Origin: Pontibacter anaerobius
GTDB lineage: Bacteria; Bacteroidota; Bacteroidia; Cytophagales; Hymenobacteraceae
Direction: 5' to 3'
Assembly: GCF_026241195.1 (NCBI RefSeq)
Contig: NZ_JAPFQO010000014.1
Span: 51,842 to 115,841 of the forward strand
DNA: 64,000 bases
The position numbers were made by a program, and so were the translations under genes. Of the stretch, positions 51,107 to 60,457 are shown one piece after another. Below the pieces are notes generated by a model, which was not told where the DNA came from, searched no databases, and was given only the letters and a program-made list of their open reading frames with translations. Positions within the stretch are counted from its first letter, which is position 1. Every line of letters begins with the position of its first letter.

Positions 51107-52258
51107 ATGAACCGAATCATAGCCATAGTAGCTTTCGCATTTATACTTACCCTCGCCTCCTGCGGCGGCGAAAACGATAAACAAGCGCAACTGGAAGACC
51201 TGAAGGAGCAGCAGGCGCAACTGCAGGAGCAGATCGCAGAACTGGAGGCGGAGCTGAAAACCGAGGGCCAGACGGTGGCGGCAAAGCAGAAGACCGTGCC
51301 GGTATCCGTAACCACCATCGCGCAGGATACCTTCCGCCATTACCTGGAGGTGCAGGGCCGCGTGGACTTTACGCAGAACGTGATGGTGAGCGCCAAGGTG
51401 CCGGGTGTGCTTACCAGCGTGCGCGTGGAGCGCGGAGACCGTGTGTCGAAGGGGCAGACCATGGCAACCATTGATGCCCAGGTGCTGGAGCAGAATATCG
51501 CCGAAGTAAAAACCCGGCTCGACCTGGCGCGCATCGCCTACGAGAAGCAGCAGAACCTCTGGGACCAGAAGATAGGCACCGAGATGCAGTACCTCACCGC
51601 CAAAAACAACATGGAGGCCCTGGAGCGCAGCCTGGCAACCCTGCAACAGCAGCGCGACCAGTACAACATCAAGGCGCCTATAACTGGTGTGGTAGATGAG
51701 GTGGTGCCGAACGCCGGCGAGGCCGTGGCACCGGGCGTAGGCATTATTCGGGTAGTGAACCTGCAGGATGGCAAAATCGTGGCCGAGGTATCAGAAGCCT
51801 ACCAGGCCAAGATTGGTAAGGGCGACCAGGCGGTGGTATACTTCCCTGACCTGAAAAAAGAGGTGCAGACAACCGTGGAGGTGGTGAGCAGCTTTATAGA
51901 CCCCACAAGCCGCACCTTTACCGTGGAACTGCGCCTGAAAAACGGCAAAGATATTACGCTGCGCCCTAACATGGTGGCCGTGGTGCGCATCCAGGACTAT
52001 AAGAACGAGGGTGTGGTAACGCTGCCGGTGAACCTGGTGCAGAAAGACGAGAAATCAAGTTATGTGTATGTGGCCCGGAAGAAGGGCAACGCGTACGTGG
52101 CTACGCGCCAGGAGATAGAGACAGGCATGAACTATGGCGGTAATGTGGAGGTGCTAAGCGGCCTGTCTGCGGAAGACAAAGTGATTACGGCGGGCTACCA
52201 GAGCGTGAACGAGGGGCAGCCGGTGGTGTTTGCAGAGAGCAGCCTCACGCAGAAGTAA
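51107..52258 (+). CDS. RND efflux periplasmic adaptor (MFP) lipoprotein
   Basis: 383 aa from ATG 51107. Lipobox LTLASC; a coiled coil (KQAQLEDLKEQQAQLQEQIAELEAEL) follows at once. Biotinyl-lipoyl-like hairpin with VTFQNVMVSAKVPGVLTSVRVERGDRV-type sequence is seen as VDFTQNVMVSAKVPGVLTSV; then alpha-hairpin and beta-barrel (PITGVVDEVVPNAGEAV). It bridges the RND pump and TolC. Six codons separate it from the TolC gene when the alternative TTG start is used. Confidence 0.93.
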   Translation: MNRIIAIVAFAFILTLASCGGENDKQAQLEDLKEQQAQLQEQIAELEAELKTEGQTVAAKQKTVPVSVTTIAQDTFRHYLEVQGRVDFTQNVMVSAKVPGVLTSVRVERGDRVSKGQTMATIDAQVLEQNIAEVKTRLDLARIAYEKQQNLWDQKIGTEMQYLTAKNNMEALERSLATLQQQRDQYNIKAPITGVVDEVVPNAGEAVAPGVGIIRVVNLQDGKIVAEVSEAYQAKIGKGDQAVVYFPDLKKEVQTTVEVVSSFIDPTSRTFTVELRLKNGKDITLRPNMVAVVRIQDYKNEGVVTLPVNLVQKDEKSSYVYVARKKGNAYVATRQEIETGMNYGGNVEVLSGLSAEDKVITAGYQSVNEGQPVVFAESSLTQK

Positions 52259-52277
52259 TACTCTAAAGTATAAAACT

Positions 52278-55200
52278 ATGAAACAGTTTAAGCCAACCAG
52301 TTGGTCGATCGATAATAAGACCAGTATCTATATCATCACCATCATCATTACGCTGGCGGGTATCTTTTCCTACGTCAACCTGCAGAAAGAGAACTTCCCC
52401 GATATCGTTATCCCGACGATGTTCGTGAGCACCATTTACCAGGGCACCTCGCCCTCAGATATGGAGAATTTGGTGACGCGCCCGATTGAGAAAGAGATAA
52501 AAGCCATTTCCGGCGTGAAAGAGGTGACCTCCAACTCTATGCAGGATTTCTCGATGATCGTGGTGGAGTTCAATACGGATGTAGAGGTGGCGGATGCCAA
52601 ACAGCAGGTGAAAGATGCCGTGGACAAGGCCCGCACCGACCTGCCTACTGACCTGACAAGGGAGCCGGATGTGCAGGAGGTCAACTTCTCGGAGTTCCCG
52701 ATCATGTACGTGAACGTGTCGGGCAACTATAGCCTCGACCAACTGAAAGAATACTCGGAGGAGCTGCAGGACCGCTTTGAGTCTTTTCCGGAGATTACCC
52801 GCGTGGACATGGTGGGTGCCCTGGATAAGGAAGTACAGGTAAACGTGGACCTATACAAAATGCAGGCGGCACAGGTTACGTTCAACGACATCTCCACAGC
52901 TATTGCCCGCGAGAACATGACCGTATCAGGTGGCAACGTAACCGTAGGCGAGGCCAAGCGCTCGGTGCGCGTGGTAGGGCAGTATACCGACCCAGACAAA
53001 ATCAATGATATTGTGCTGAAATCACTGGGCGGCGCCAACATAAAACTGGGCGATATTGCGGAGGTGAAAGAAGGCTTTGAGGAGCAGGAGAGCTATGCGC
53101 GCCTGGGCAATGAGCCGGTAATTACACTCAACGTGATCAAGCGCAGCGGCGAGAACCTGATAGAGGCATCCGATAAAGTACGCGAAACGATCGGGGAAAT
53201 GCAGGGCACCACGCTACCCGCCGACCTGAACATCACCATCACTGGCGACCAGTCCAAGATGACGCGCCATACTTTGAACGACCTGCTCAACACCATCATC
53301 ATCGGGTTTGTGCTGGTAACCATCATCCTGATGTTCTTCATGGGTACCACCAATGCCATTTTTGTGGGCTTGTCGGTGCCAATCTCCATGTTCCTGGCCT
53401 TTATCCTGATGCCGACCTTCGGCTTCTCGCTGAACATGATTGTGCTGTTCTCGTTCCTGCTGGCGCTGGGTATTGTGGTGGATGATGCCATTGTGGTGAT
53501 CGAGAATACGCACCGTATTTACCATACCACCAACCTCAGCATTGTAAAGTCGGCCAAGGTGGCTGCGGGCGAGGTGTTCGTGCCCGTGCTGGCCGGTACG
53601 CTTACCACGGTAGCCCCGTTCCTGCCGCTGGCCTTCTGGCCGGGTATCGTGGGCAAGTTCATGTTCTTCCTGCCGATCACGCTCATCGTTACCCTGATGT
53701 CATCGCTTTTGGTGGCCTTTATCATTAACCCGGTTTTCGCCGTGTCTTTCATGAAAAAGCATGATGCGGAGGAGGCCTCATCCCGCGGCAGTAAGAAGTT
53801 CTGGATACTGACAGGTATAGGCCTTGCCGTGGCGGTGCTAGGTTATATTACCGGCTGGTACGGCACTGCCAACCTTGTTATGCTGCTGGTGCTGCTGATA
53901 TTACTGAACAAGTTTGTGCTGAACAGCCTGATCGCTAAGTTTCAGAACCGGGTGCTGCCGCGCTTTATGTCCGGTTACGAGCGGCTGCTGCGCTGGATGC
54001 TGGTGGGCAAGCGCCCGATCGGGGTGTTTTCCGGGGTAATTCTCCTGCTAATTTTTTCAGTGGTTCTCACGGCGCTGCGGCCCCCTAAAGTATCCTTCTT
54101 CCCGCAGGGCGAGCCGAACTTCGTTTATACTTACATCAACATGCCGATCGGTACCGATCAGGCTGTAACAGACTCTGTTACCAAGGTGGTGGAGAAACGC
54201 ATCTATGGCGTGATCGGGGAAAATAATCCGGATGTGGAGTCCGTTATCTCGAACGTGGCCATAGGTGCCGGCGACCAGAATGATCGCTCTACTACGGCAC
54301 AATCTCACAAAGGGAAGGTTACCGTTGCCTTTGTAGAGTATAAAGACCGTGCGGGAGAGAAATCAACCACCGAATACCTGACGGGAATTCGGGAAGCCGT
54401 GAAGGGAATACCGGGGGCAGACATAACCGTGGATAAGGAACAGGGCGGTCCGCCGGTGGGCAAGCCGATCTCCATTGAGATTGCCGGAGAGGACTTTGGG
54501 GAACTGAGCGCACTTTCGAAGCAGGTGGAGCAGTACCTGGATCAGCAGAACATTGGCGGTATAGAAGAACTGCGCTCCGACCTGGAAGACAGTAAGCCGG
54601 AGATAGTGGTGAACATTGACCGCGAGCGTGCAAACCGCGAGGGCATCAGCACAGGCCAGATAGGGCAGGAGGTGCGTACCGCTATTTTCGGCACGGAGGC
54701 TTCTAAGTTTAAACTGGACGAGGAGGAGTACCCGATTCAGGTGCGCTATGCCGAGCCGTACCGCGACAACATCGACGCCCTGATGGACATGCGCATCACG
54801 TACCGCGACATGAACTCCGGCCTTATCCGCCAGATTCCGCTCTCGTCGGTGGCTACGCTGGAGTACTCCAACACCTATGGCGGCATTAAGCGCAAGAACC
54901 TGAAGCGCGTGGTTACCCTGGAGTCTAACGTGCTGGATGGCTATAACGCGAACGAGGTGGTGCAGCAGATACAGCAGGCGCTGGAGAACCTGGATACACC
55001 GGAGGGTTTCGAGATAAGTATGGGAGGAGAGCAGGAGGAGCAGGAGGAAACAGCCAACTTCCTGTTGATTGCGCTGGTAGCGGCTTTCTGCATCATCTTC
55101 CTGATCCTGGTAACGCAGTTTAACTCGGTGTCAAAACCGTTCATTATCCTGTCGGAGGTGCTGTTCTCGATTATTGGCGTACTGTTGGGCTTCTCCATCT

Positions 55201-55691
55201 TCGGCATGGATGCCTCTGTGGTGATGACCGGTGTGGGCATTGTGGCATTGGCCGGCATCGTGGTGAAGAACGGTATCCTGATCGTAGAGTTTACGGATAT
55301 GCTGCTGAGCGAGGGCAGCGAGCTGAAAGAGGCGATTGTGGAGGCCGGCAAAACGCGCCTTAATCCGGTGCTGCTGACGGCCACGGCTACTATACTTGGC
55401 CTGATTCCGCTGGCAATTGGCCTTAACCTTAACTTCTATACTTTGTTTACGGAGTTTAAGGCGGGCTTCTTCCTGGGCGGCGACAGTGTAGCATTCTGGG
55501 GGCCGCTGGCCTGGACCATTATTTTTGGCCTGGGTTTTGCGACAATCGTTACCCTGCTGATTGTGCCGGTTATGTACCTGCTGAATGAGAAACTGAAAGA
55601 CAAAATAATAGGAAAAGAGAAACGCGGCGCCCTGAAACTAGAGCAGCAGGAGCAGCGCGTAAACGGAAAAGTTAGAGAATACACACTATAA
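52278..55691 (+). CDS. RND family efflux transporter (AcrB/HAE-type permease)
   Basis: 1137 aa from ATG 52278 (MKQFKPTSWSIDNKTSIYI). Twelve membrane helices in two repeats with large periplasmic loops. The TM4 proton-relay aspartates are in GIVVDDAIVVIENTHR. Other signatures are GTSPSDMENLVTRPIEKEIKAISGVKEV and ITGDQSKMTRHTLNDLLNTI. It exports hydrophobic compounds, driven by the proton gradient, with the adaptor and TolC. The substrate is unknown. Confidence 0.95.
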   Translation: MKQFKPTSWSIDNKTSIYIITIIITLAGIFSYVNLQKENFPDIVIPTMFVSTIYQGTSPSDMENLVTRPIEKEIKAISGVKEVTSNSMQDFSMIVVEFNTDVEVADAKQQVKDAVDKARTDLPTDLTREPDVQEVNFSEFPIMYVNVSGNYSLDQLKEYSEELQDRFESFPEITRVDMVGALDKEVQVNVDLYKMQAAQVTFNDISTAIARENMTVSGGNVTVGEAKRSVRVVGQYTDPDKINDIVLKSLGGANIKLGDIAEVKEGFEEQESYARLGNEPVITLNVIKRSGENLIEASDKVRETIGEMQGTTLPADLNITITGDQSKMTRHTLNDLLNTIIIGFVLVTIILMFFMGTTNAIFVGLSVPISMFLAFILMPTFGFSLNMIVLFSFLLALGIVVDDAIVVIENTHRIYHTTNLSIVKSAKVAAGEVFVPVLAGTLTTVAPFLPLAFWPGIVGKFMFFLPITLIVTLMSSLLVAFIINPVFAVSFMKKHDAEEASSRGSKKFWILTGIGLAVAVLGYITGWYGTANLVMLLVLLILLNKFVLNSLIAKFQNRVLPRFMSGYERLLRWMLVGKRPIGVFSGVILLLIFSVVLTALRPPKVSFFPQGEPNFVYTYINMPIGTDQAVTDSVTKVVEKRIYGVIGENNPDVESVISNVAIGAGDQNDRSTTAQSHKGKVTVAFVEYKDRAGEKSTTEYLTGIREAVKGIPGADITVDKEQGGPPVGKPISIEIAGEDFGELSALSKQVEQYLDQQNIGGIEELRSDLEDSKPEIVVNIDRERANREGISTGQIGQEVRTAIFGTEASKFKLDEEEYPIQVRYAEPYRDNIDALMDMRITYRDMNSGLIRQIPLSSVATLEYSNTYGGIKRKNLKRVVTLESNVLDGYNANEVVQQIQQALENLDTPEGFEISMGGEQEEQEETANFLLIALVAAFCIIFLILVTQFNSVSKPFIILSEVLFSIIGVLLGFSIFGMDASVVMTGVGIVALAGIVVKNGILIVEFTDMLLSEGSELKEAIVEAGKTRLNPVLLTATATILGLIPLAIGLNLNFYTLFTEFKAGFFLGGDSVAFWGPLAWTIIFGLGFATIVTLLIVPVMYLLNEKLKDKIIGKEKRGALKLEQQEQRVNGKVREYTL

Positions 55692-55696
55692 CACTT

Positions 55697-55948
55697 ATGC
55701 TTATAACAGATACCGCTATTGAGAAGGAGGTTATCCGTATCATTAGCAAGACCAAAGAGATAAAAGCTGAGCGCCTGTGGACAGACAGAATGTTGCAGGA
55801 CTTTGGGTTCGATACGGTAGATGTCGTGGATATTATCCTGGCGCTGGAGAAGAGCTTCAAGATCACCATCCCGGATGAGGTGCCGATTGATACCGTAGGC
55901 GACTTTGTGGATTTTGTGGCCACCCACACTATTAAAAAAGCCAGCTGA
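55697..55948 (+). CDS. Acyl-carrier-protein-like gene lacking the phosphopantetheine serine
   Basis: 83 aa with the four-helix ACP pattern (IEKEVIRIISKTKEI...LALEKSFKITIPDEVPIDTVGDFVDFV). At the start of helix II, the usual DSL site reads F-D39-T40-V41, so the serine that carries 4'-phosphopantetheine is Thr. It is five bases after the RND gene, same strand, and likely in that operon. It may be a non-acylated partner protein, or carry Thr-linked cofactor. Too short and too different to be the fatty-acid AcpP. Confidence 0.85.
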   Translation: MLITDTAIEKEVIRIISKTKEIKAERLWTDRMLQDFGFDTVDVVDIILALEKSFKITIPDEVPIDTVGDFVDFVATHTIKKAS

Positions 55949-55965
55949 TAAAGAAGTTTTATACC

Positions 55966-56010
55966 ATAAAGCAGAAGCCCCGGGACTTGGTTCCGGGGCT
56001 TCTGCTTTAT
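55966..56010 (+). terminator. Efflux operon terminator
   Basis: An 18-bp perfect stem (ATAAAGCAGAAGCCCCGG, 55966-55983, with 55993-56010) and 9-nt loop. Confidence 0.9.
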
Positions 56011-56134
56011 AGTCTGGATTAAAGGAGGTTTTGATTGAGGGTTATACATTGTAGCTGTACTTGTTGGCTGTTGCTCAGCGTATACTTGCCGGCTGCTGTT
56101 GATCCTCAGGATTATACTTTTCTGGTCTGGCCCC

Positions 56135-56300
56135 CATCTGGCGCAAGTCTTCAGACTTGTGTCCTTTTATGGTGTTGAGTTTGTAACTCAACTGGCTCGG
56201 AGAGCCAAGCATATACTGTGGCTACTCTTTAGCGGCTGTTCAAGACATCCCTGTCCGGAACCTCTCTGCCGCGGATTTCCAAATCCGTGTACTTGTACTT
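56135..56300 (+). repeat. Palindrome mosaic (mirror of 45784-45943)
   Basis: Contains GCAAGTCT-TC-AGACTTGT (56143-56160), the GTTGAGTT palindrome (56174-56192), GACATCCCTGTCCGGAACC (56243-56261), and GGATTT-CC-AAATCC. The blocks are in the mirror order of the 45.8-45.94 kb cluster. Confidence 0.75.
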
Positions 56301-56327
56301 CCCTAGCCGCTGCTTTCTGCAACCTGA

Positions 56328-56587
56328 GCCAAGCTATCCTTACTAGCTGCCGTTCATCCTCAGTCTTACATATCTATTGTTTCATCTCTGACCTTGGCTC
56401 CCTCCAGCCCGGGAGGGCTCGTCTTCCCGCATCGAGTGGTGTTCCCTCCTGCGCCAGGGCGCTGCCGCTCTCGCGGCACCGGATCTCACAAGGCGCTCAA
56501 CGGAAAGACTGGAATCATTTTCCAATAGCCACCGCTGACGGAGCTTCAGATCAATTCCCCTCCTCGGAGGGGCCAGGGGTGGGTTCA
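56328..56587 (+). repeat. ~260-bp composite intergenic element, copy 4
   Basis: CAAGCTATCCTT, TCATCCTCAGTCTTAC, CTGACCTTGGCTCCCTCC, GCCCGGGAGGGCTCGTCTTC, CAAGGCGCTCAACGGAAAGA, then hairpin CCCCTCCTCGGAGGGG + CCAGGGGTGGGTTC. Its neighbour to 56900 holds GTGAAGTC-TCA-GACTTCAC (56678-56696) and CGAGTCT-GG-AGACTCG palindromes but no gene. Confidence 0.8.
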
Positions 56588-56900
56588 TTTTTCCCTAACT
56601 TTTGACCCTGAACTCTTAACTTCCAGCAGGGATGAGCTTAATCGGCAGCAGAACCCAACCTGATGCCTCCGGCCTCAGTGAAGTCTCAGACTTCACATCA
56701 ATTGTAGGACACGAGTCTGGAGACTCGCGCCAGAAAATAAACAGCGTGGTGTAAAACAATCCTGTCCATCCCGGGGGTAGGAGCCCTCTTAATAATCCTG
56801 CAAATCCTGATTCAGACAAAAAGACATTAGAAGTGCCTCCGGACACAGCCAGATCATTAAGCAAACAAGATCGCGAATCTGGAATCTGCGAGTTAAAAGT

Positions 56901-56935
56901 AAAAAGCGCTGTAGGGAAGCCTGCAGCGCTTTTTT
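56901..56935. terminator. Hairpin with A/T flanks
   Basis: AAAAAGCGCTG...CAGCGCTTTTT with an inner AGG/CCT stem; about 120 bases past the DUF45 gene stop on the minus strand. Confidence 0.65.
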
Positions 56936-57054
56936 TGTGCCAGTTTAAGAGAAAGACACAGTTATACTTTTGAGCAGCAGCCGAAGCCGTTGCCAGTTTG
57001 TTCTCAATCAGGAAGTATAAATCGGCTTAGTAAAGTAGGGGAATAGGCAGATTT

Positions 57055-57795
57055 TTAGAAGATGGAGATTCTGTAGGCTTTCAGTTTCTTATCGAGCGCC
57101 CTGGCGTTGCCGCAAACACTGTCGAGCAGCGCCCAGAAGCGCGGTCCATGGTTTTTCTCTACGGTGTGGGCCAACTCGTGCAGGATCACATAATCGCAGA
57201 GAGCGTCTGGCAGGCGCATCAGGTGCAGGTTCAGGTTGATGTTGTTGGTGTGCGAGCAGCTACCCCAACGGCTTTTGGCGTTCTTAATGAACACGTTCTG
57301 GTACTCAAACCCAAACTTGTCGGCAAAGTAGGCCACCCGTTCCGGCAGGTGCTGCTTGGCCTCTTTTCGGTACGCCTCCTCAATGGACTTGCGTATGAAT
57401 TTCTGCACATCCGAGTCACCAACCTCCTTGAAAGCCGGGTAAAACACATTGATGTAGCCGCTCTGGATAACGCAGCGCATGTCGTAGCGGGCATGGGTAA
57501 GCAAACGCAGGGTGTGGTATTTCGTCCTGAACTCACTGTTGTGGTCATAGACGGTTACCTGCTGCTCTTGCTGCTGCATGCGCGTCTGGTGCTCTTTGAT
57601 CCAGTCGGCCTTGGTGTAAATGAGCTGTTCTGCTTTCTCAAAGCTGATGTGCGGCGGCACGGCCACCCGCACGCCTTTTAACGGACGCACGCTGATACTC
57701 AGGCGTTTGGCTTTGTCGCTCCGCTCAAACAGCACCTTTCCGATCCCGTCGATATGCAGATTGACGGATGTAAGACGTAAGAATGATGAAGACAC
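57055..57795 (-). CDS. YgjP-like (DUF45) zinc metallopeptidase
   Basis: 246 aa, GTG start. SprT/WLM-like metal-dependent hydrolase: SRWGSC at 175-180, then HELAH at 206-210 followed by KNHG (215-216), the usual third ligand region. RLSISVRPLKGVRVAVPPHIS is the N-terminal family motif. It is cytoplasmic, with no signal peptide. Its natural substrate is unknown. Confidence 0.9.
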   Translation of the reverse strand: MSSSFLRLTSVNLHIDGIGKVLFERSDKAKRLSISVRPLKGVRVAVPPHISFEKAEQLIYTKADWIKEHQTRMQQQEQQVTVYDHNSEFRTKYHTLRLLTHARYDMRCVIQSGYINVFYPAFKEVGDSDVQKFIRKSIEEAYRKEAKQHLPERVAYFADKFGFEYQNVFIKNAKSRWGSCSHTNNINLNLHLMRLPDALCDYVILHELAHTVEKNHGPRFWALLDSVCGNARALDKKLKAYRISIF

Positions 57796-57994
57796 TGGCT
57801 AAAAGTTAAAGTACAAATTCCTATGGCCAAAGATAAGTATTAATTTAATTAAAAAAAGCCTGACGGATAAGCTTTTGTGGCTTTTTATCTAAATTAGTGT
57901 ATCAATATTGTACTATATAATGCCAGATAAAGGCAGGATAGGTAAATTGGTTATAGGAAGGAGTATAATTTGGAAAGCTATATAAAGTACAAGA

Positions 57995-58036
57995 AAGCAG
58001 CAGGGGCAGGCCATATATGACCTGCCCCTGCTGCTT
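57995..58036 (-). terminator. Terminator of the gene at 58054-58362
   Basis: A 16-bp perfect stem (AAGCAGCAGGGGCAGG, 57995-58010, with 58021-58036) and 10-nt loop. Confidence 0.8.
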
Positions 58037-58053
58037 GGTTCAATGGGTATTGC

Positions 58054-58362
58054 TTAGCGTACGTTACCGCCGGTAGGCATATCGTCGCGCGGGTTTTTAG
58101 GCTCGCGGCTGCTATCGGTGGTGGAGGAACGCTGCGACTCCTCGTGGCCCTCCGAGCTGTGGCCCTGTGAGGTATGGTGCGCCTTTGGCTCATCCTGCTT
58201 GCCCTGCTTTGGCTCGCCTTTCACCGGGGCGGGGTCGTTACGGTTCTTATCGCTTACGTTGCGGTACTGCTCTCCGGTATGCTTATCCGGAATACGGCCT
58301 GTTTTCAGGTCGCCTTTCGCATCCTGCGCTGTCTTGTCCCAATCTTTTTTATCCGTTTTCAT
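58054..58362 (-). CDS. Small disordered hydrophilic protein
   Basis: 102 aa, almost only charged and small residues (MKTDKKDWDKTAQDAKGDLKTG; HHTSQGHSSEGHEESQRSSTT). No folded domain, signal or membrane segment. Such hydrophilin-like proteins are common stress or desiccation proteins in Bacteroidota, but the role is not shown. It is transcribed leftward, 18 bases after the DUF1232 gene, and probably in one operon with it. Confidence 0.65.
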   Translation of the reverse strand: MKTDKKDWDKTAQDAKGDLKTGRIPDKHTGEQYRNVSDKNRNDPAPVKGEPKQGKQDEPKAHHTSQGHSSEGHEESQRSSTTDSSREPKNPRDDMPTGGNVR

Positions 58363-58379
58363 AGTTATTCAGTTTTAAA

Positions 58380-58931
58380 TTAAAAGTTCGTTTTTGTATC
58401 TGTCTGTATGTCGCCGGCCCCACGGTCGCTATACTTTGGCGTACCGAAGGAGATGTCGGATGTGTGCTGCTCGTTATGGTGCTGCACCGTTTTAGGCTCC
58501 ACCTTTATCGGGCGCGAGGCATCCCACTCCTTAAACTTGTCCAGCTCTGTTTTTATACTTGCCATAAACCAGGCCAGCAGGCTGGCGTCATCCAGCAGGC
58601 CCACCACCGGAATCACGTCCGGAATAATATCGATTGGCATCAGAAAGTAGATCAATACGGCCACGCCGCCAACCAGGGTAGCAGTAGGTATACCTTTGTA
58701 CTCACCGGAACTGGCCGCCTTCAGCATGCGCGTCAGCAGTTGCAGGTTCTCCCATACTTCGCCGGCCAAGGCGCCCACGCCTTTCTTGGCAGTTGCTTTC
58801 TTCAGGGTCTCGCTAACCAATTTGGCTACTTCTGACGGGTGCTTCAGGTAGGCCTCTGCTTTCTGCAGTAACTTCTTAAAAATGGGGCTCTCGGCCACCT
58901 TTTTGCCTTCCGGTCCTTTGTTATCTGTCAT
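58380..58931 (-). CDS. DUF1232 (YkvA family) protein
   Basis: 183 aa. The central DUF1232 segment ATLVGGVAVLIYFLMPIDIIPDVIPVVGLLDDASLLAWFM has the PxDxIPDxIPxxGxxDD pattern and one membrane hairpin. N-terminal helices (EAYLKHPSEVAKLVSETLKKA) and a hydrophilic tail flank it. Function is unknown; related proteins are linked to envelope stress. It likely shares an operon with the disordered protein downstream. Confidence 0.88.
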   Translation of the reverse strand: MTDNKGPEGKKVAESPIFKKLLQKAEAYLKHPSEVAKLVSETLKKATAKKGVGALAGEVWENLQLLTRMLKAASSGEYKGIPTATLVGGVAVLIYFLMPIDIIPDVIPVVGLLDDASLLAWFMASIKTELDKFKEWDASRPIKVEPKTVQHHNEQHTSDISFGTPKYSDRGAGDIQTDTKTNF

Positions 58932-59162
58932 TATTGTACGTGCTTATACTTGTTGTGTTTGCAATGGCGGACTCTTGAGCCCACCAAATCGGGTGCAATT
59001 TGCTTAAACAAACGGTAACCTTCCTATACTTGCTCCCTATAAAATTGTTATAGTTTGAGCCAACAAAAAGCCGAAGTGGAGGGGGCTTAGGTTCGAAGTG
59101 ATCTGTGAAGGTAAACCACTCCTGTCGCTCTGCGGAAGGGGGCTTGCTGAGAGGTAGAAAGG

Positions 59163-59777
59163 CTAGTTTACCCGGCCAGCTGCAAAGTAGTAGCTGCGGA
59201 AGTATGGCTCTGAGAGGGAGCTGACCATAACGCCTTTGCTGGTGGCTGAGTGGATGAACTTATTGTTTTTAAGGTAGATGCCTACATGGAAGATCGGGCC
59301 ATTGGCGCTGCGGCGGAAAAAAACCAGGTCGCCGGTGCGCACACTGTCTTTCTGAATGCGGGCCACATCCTGAAACATGGAGCGGGAGCTGCGGCTAAGG
59401 TTGATGCCGTAAACCTCCTCGTAAAGGCTGGTGACGAAGCCGGAGCAGTCGGCGCCGCGTTTGCTGCTGCTGCCGTAGCGGTAAGGGGTGCCAATCCATT
59501 TAGAGGCGGCCTCTACCAACGCGCGGTAGTCGGGGTTTCTGAACCTGAGGCCCAATTTTTTGATGTAGTACTCCTCTTGCAGCTCTTCGGCTTCTTCCTC
59601 TGGCAGCGGCTGTTGCCATTCTATGGCCTGCAGTACGTCTTCGGGCGTATTGATGGCGTAAGGTGTAATCATGCCGGCCTGCGCTGGGGCAGGCCGGTTG
59701 GCCGGGGCCACCTCGTAAAAGTATGAAAGCACCAGCGACAGGATCGCCAGGGCACTTAGTATGATTGCTTTTTTCAT
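59163..59777 (-). CDS. C40 family peptidase (NlpC/P60)
   Basis: 204 aa from ATG 59777 (MKKAIILSALAILSLVLSYF). An N-terminal signal anchor, then an NlpC/P60 domain with the catalytic Cys in KRGADCSGFVTSLYEEVYG, His in GPIFHVGIYLKNNKFIHSATSKG, and the preceding GTPYRYGSSS. It should cleave gamma-D-Glu/meso-DAP peptide bonds in peptidoglycan. The longer upstream frame has no signal-like N-terminus, so ATG 59777 is preferred. Confidence 0.9.
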   Translation of the reverse strand: MKKAIILSALAILSLVLSYFYEVAPANRPAPAQAGMITPYAINTPEDVLQAIEWQQPLPEEEAEELQEEYYIKKLGLRFRNPDYRALVEAASKWIGTPYRYGSSSKRGADCSGFVTSLYEEVYGINLSRSSRSMFQDVARIQKDSVRTGDLVFFRRSANGPIFHVGIYLKNNKFIHSATSKGVMVSSLSEPYFRSYYFAAGRVN

Positions 59778-60045
59778 AGAACGTAGCAAGTTCTTAGCCG
59801 CCGAAGCAGACAAAAATTGCCTTAAAAGTATGGTTCTGGCTTCAGCAGCAGGTGCTGCCACGGGTGCCAGTGCATCCCGATCGGTGCAAAATTACACTAC
59901 ATCTGCCTAAGTGCCAAACCTTAAGATGGTGCCACAGCCGCTGTGCTGTGCAGCTTCTGCGGGTGAAAAGTAACTTTCAGGCACGGCAGGCAAGTATAAG
60001 GGATATACTTCGCTTCGCAGCGAGTACTATTTTTAAGGTTGATCT

Positions 60046-60423
60046 ATGGATTTTAAAGTTGTAGAACGTTCCTTTTTTGCCCGCATTGCACGTGTGGTGC
60101 TAAAAAGCAACAACGTGGCCATGGTGCTGGGTAAAACTATTCACCTGAGCGGTGTTAGCCGGGATGCTTTTCTGAAGGATGAGGGGTGGGTTGCACATGA
60201 GCTGTGCCATATCCGGCAGTTCCGGGAGCACGGTTTTTTCCGGTTTCTGTGGCTGTACCTGAAGGAATCGTGGCGGGTGGGTTACTACAACAACAAGTAT
60301 GAAGTAGAGGCCCGTGTGGAAGGTATGAAGCACCGCCGGCATATGAATCCAACGCAGAAGACTGCCAGTGCTATTACCCCCACAGGTGCCCCTCTACCCA
60401 TTGACACGAAGAAAACAGAATAG
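60046..60423 (+). CDS. DUF4157-like small metallopeptidase-like protein
   Basis: 125 aa. A zinc motif H51-ELCH-55 in EGWVAHELCHIRQFREHGFFRF, followed by KYEVEARVEG, where the Glu could be the third ligand. This pattern occurs in DUF4157/eCIS-core-type domains but here it is alone, not fused to a toxin system. No signal peptide. The C-terminal 25 residues are a Pro/Thr-rich tail. Function is unknown. Confidence 0.75.
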   Translation: MDFKVVERSFFARIARVVLKSNNVAMVLGKTIHLSGVSRDAFLKDEGWVAHELCHIRQFREHGFFRFLWLYLKESWRVGYYNNKYEVEARVEGMKHRRHMNPTQKTASAITPTGAPLPIDTKKTE

Positions 60424-60457
60424 AGCAGCTTTTGCCGCCCTATCTATACTTTATAGC

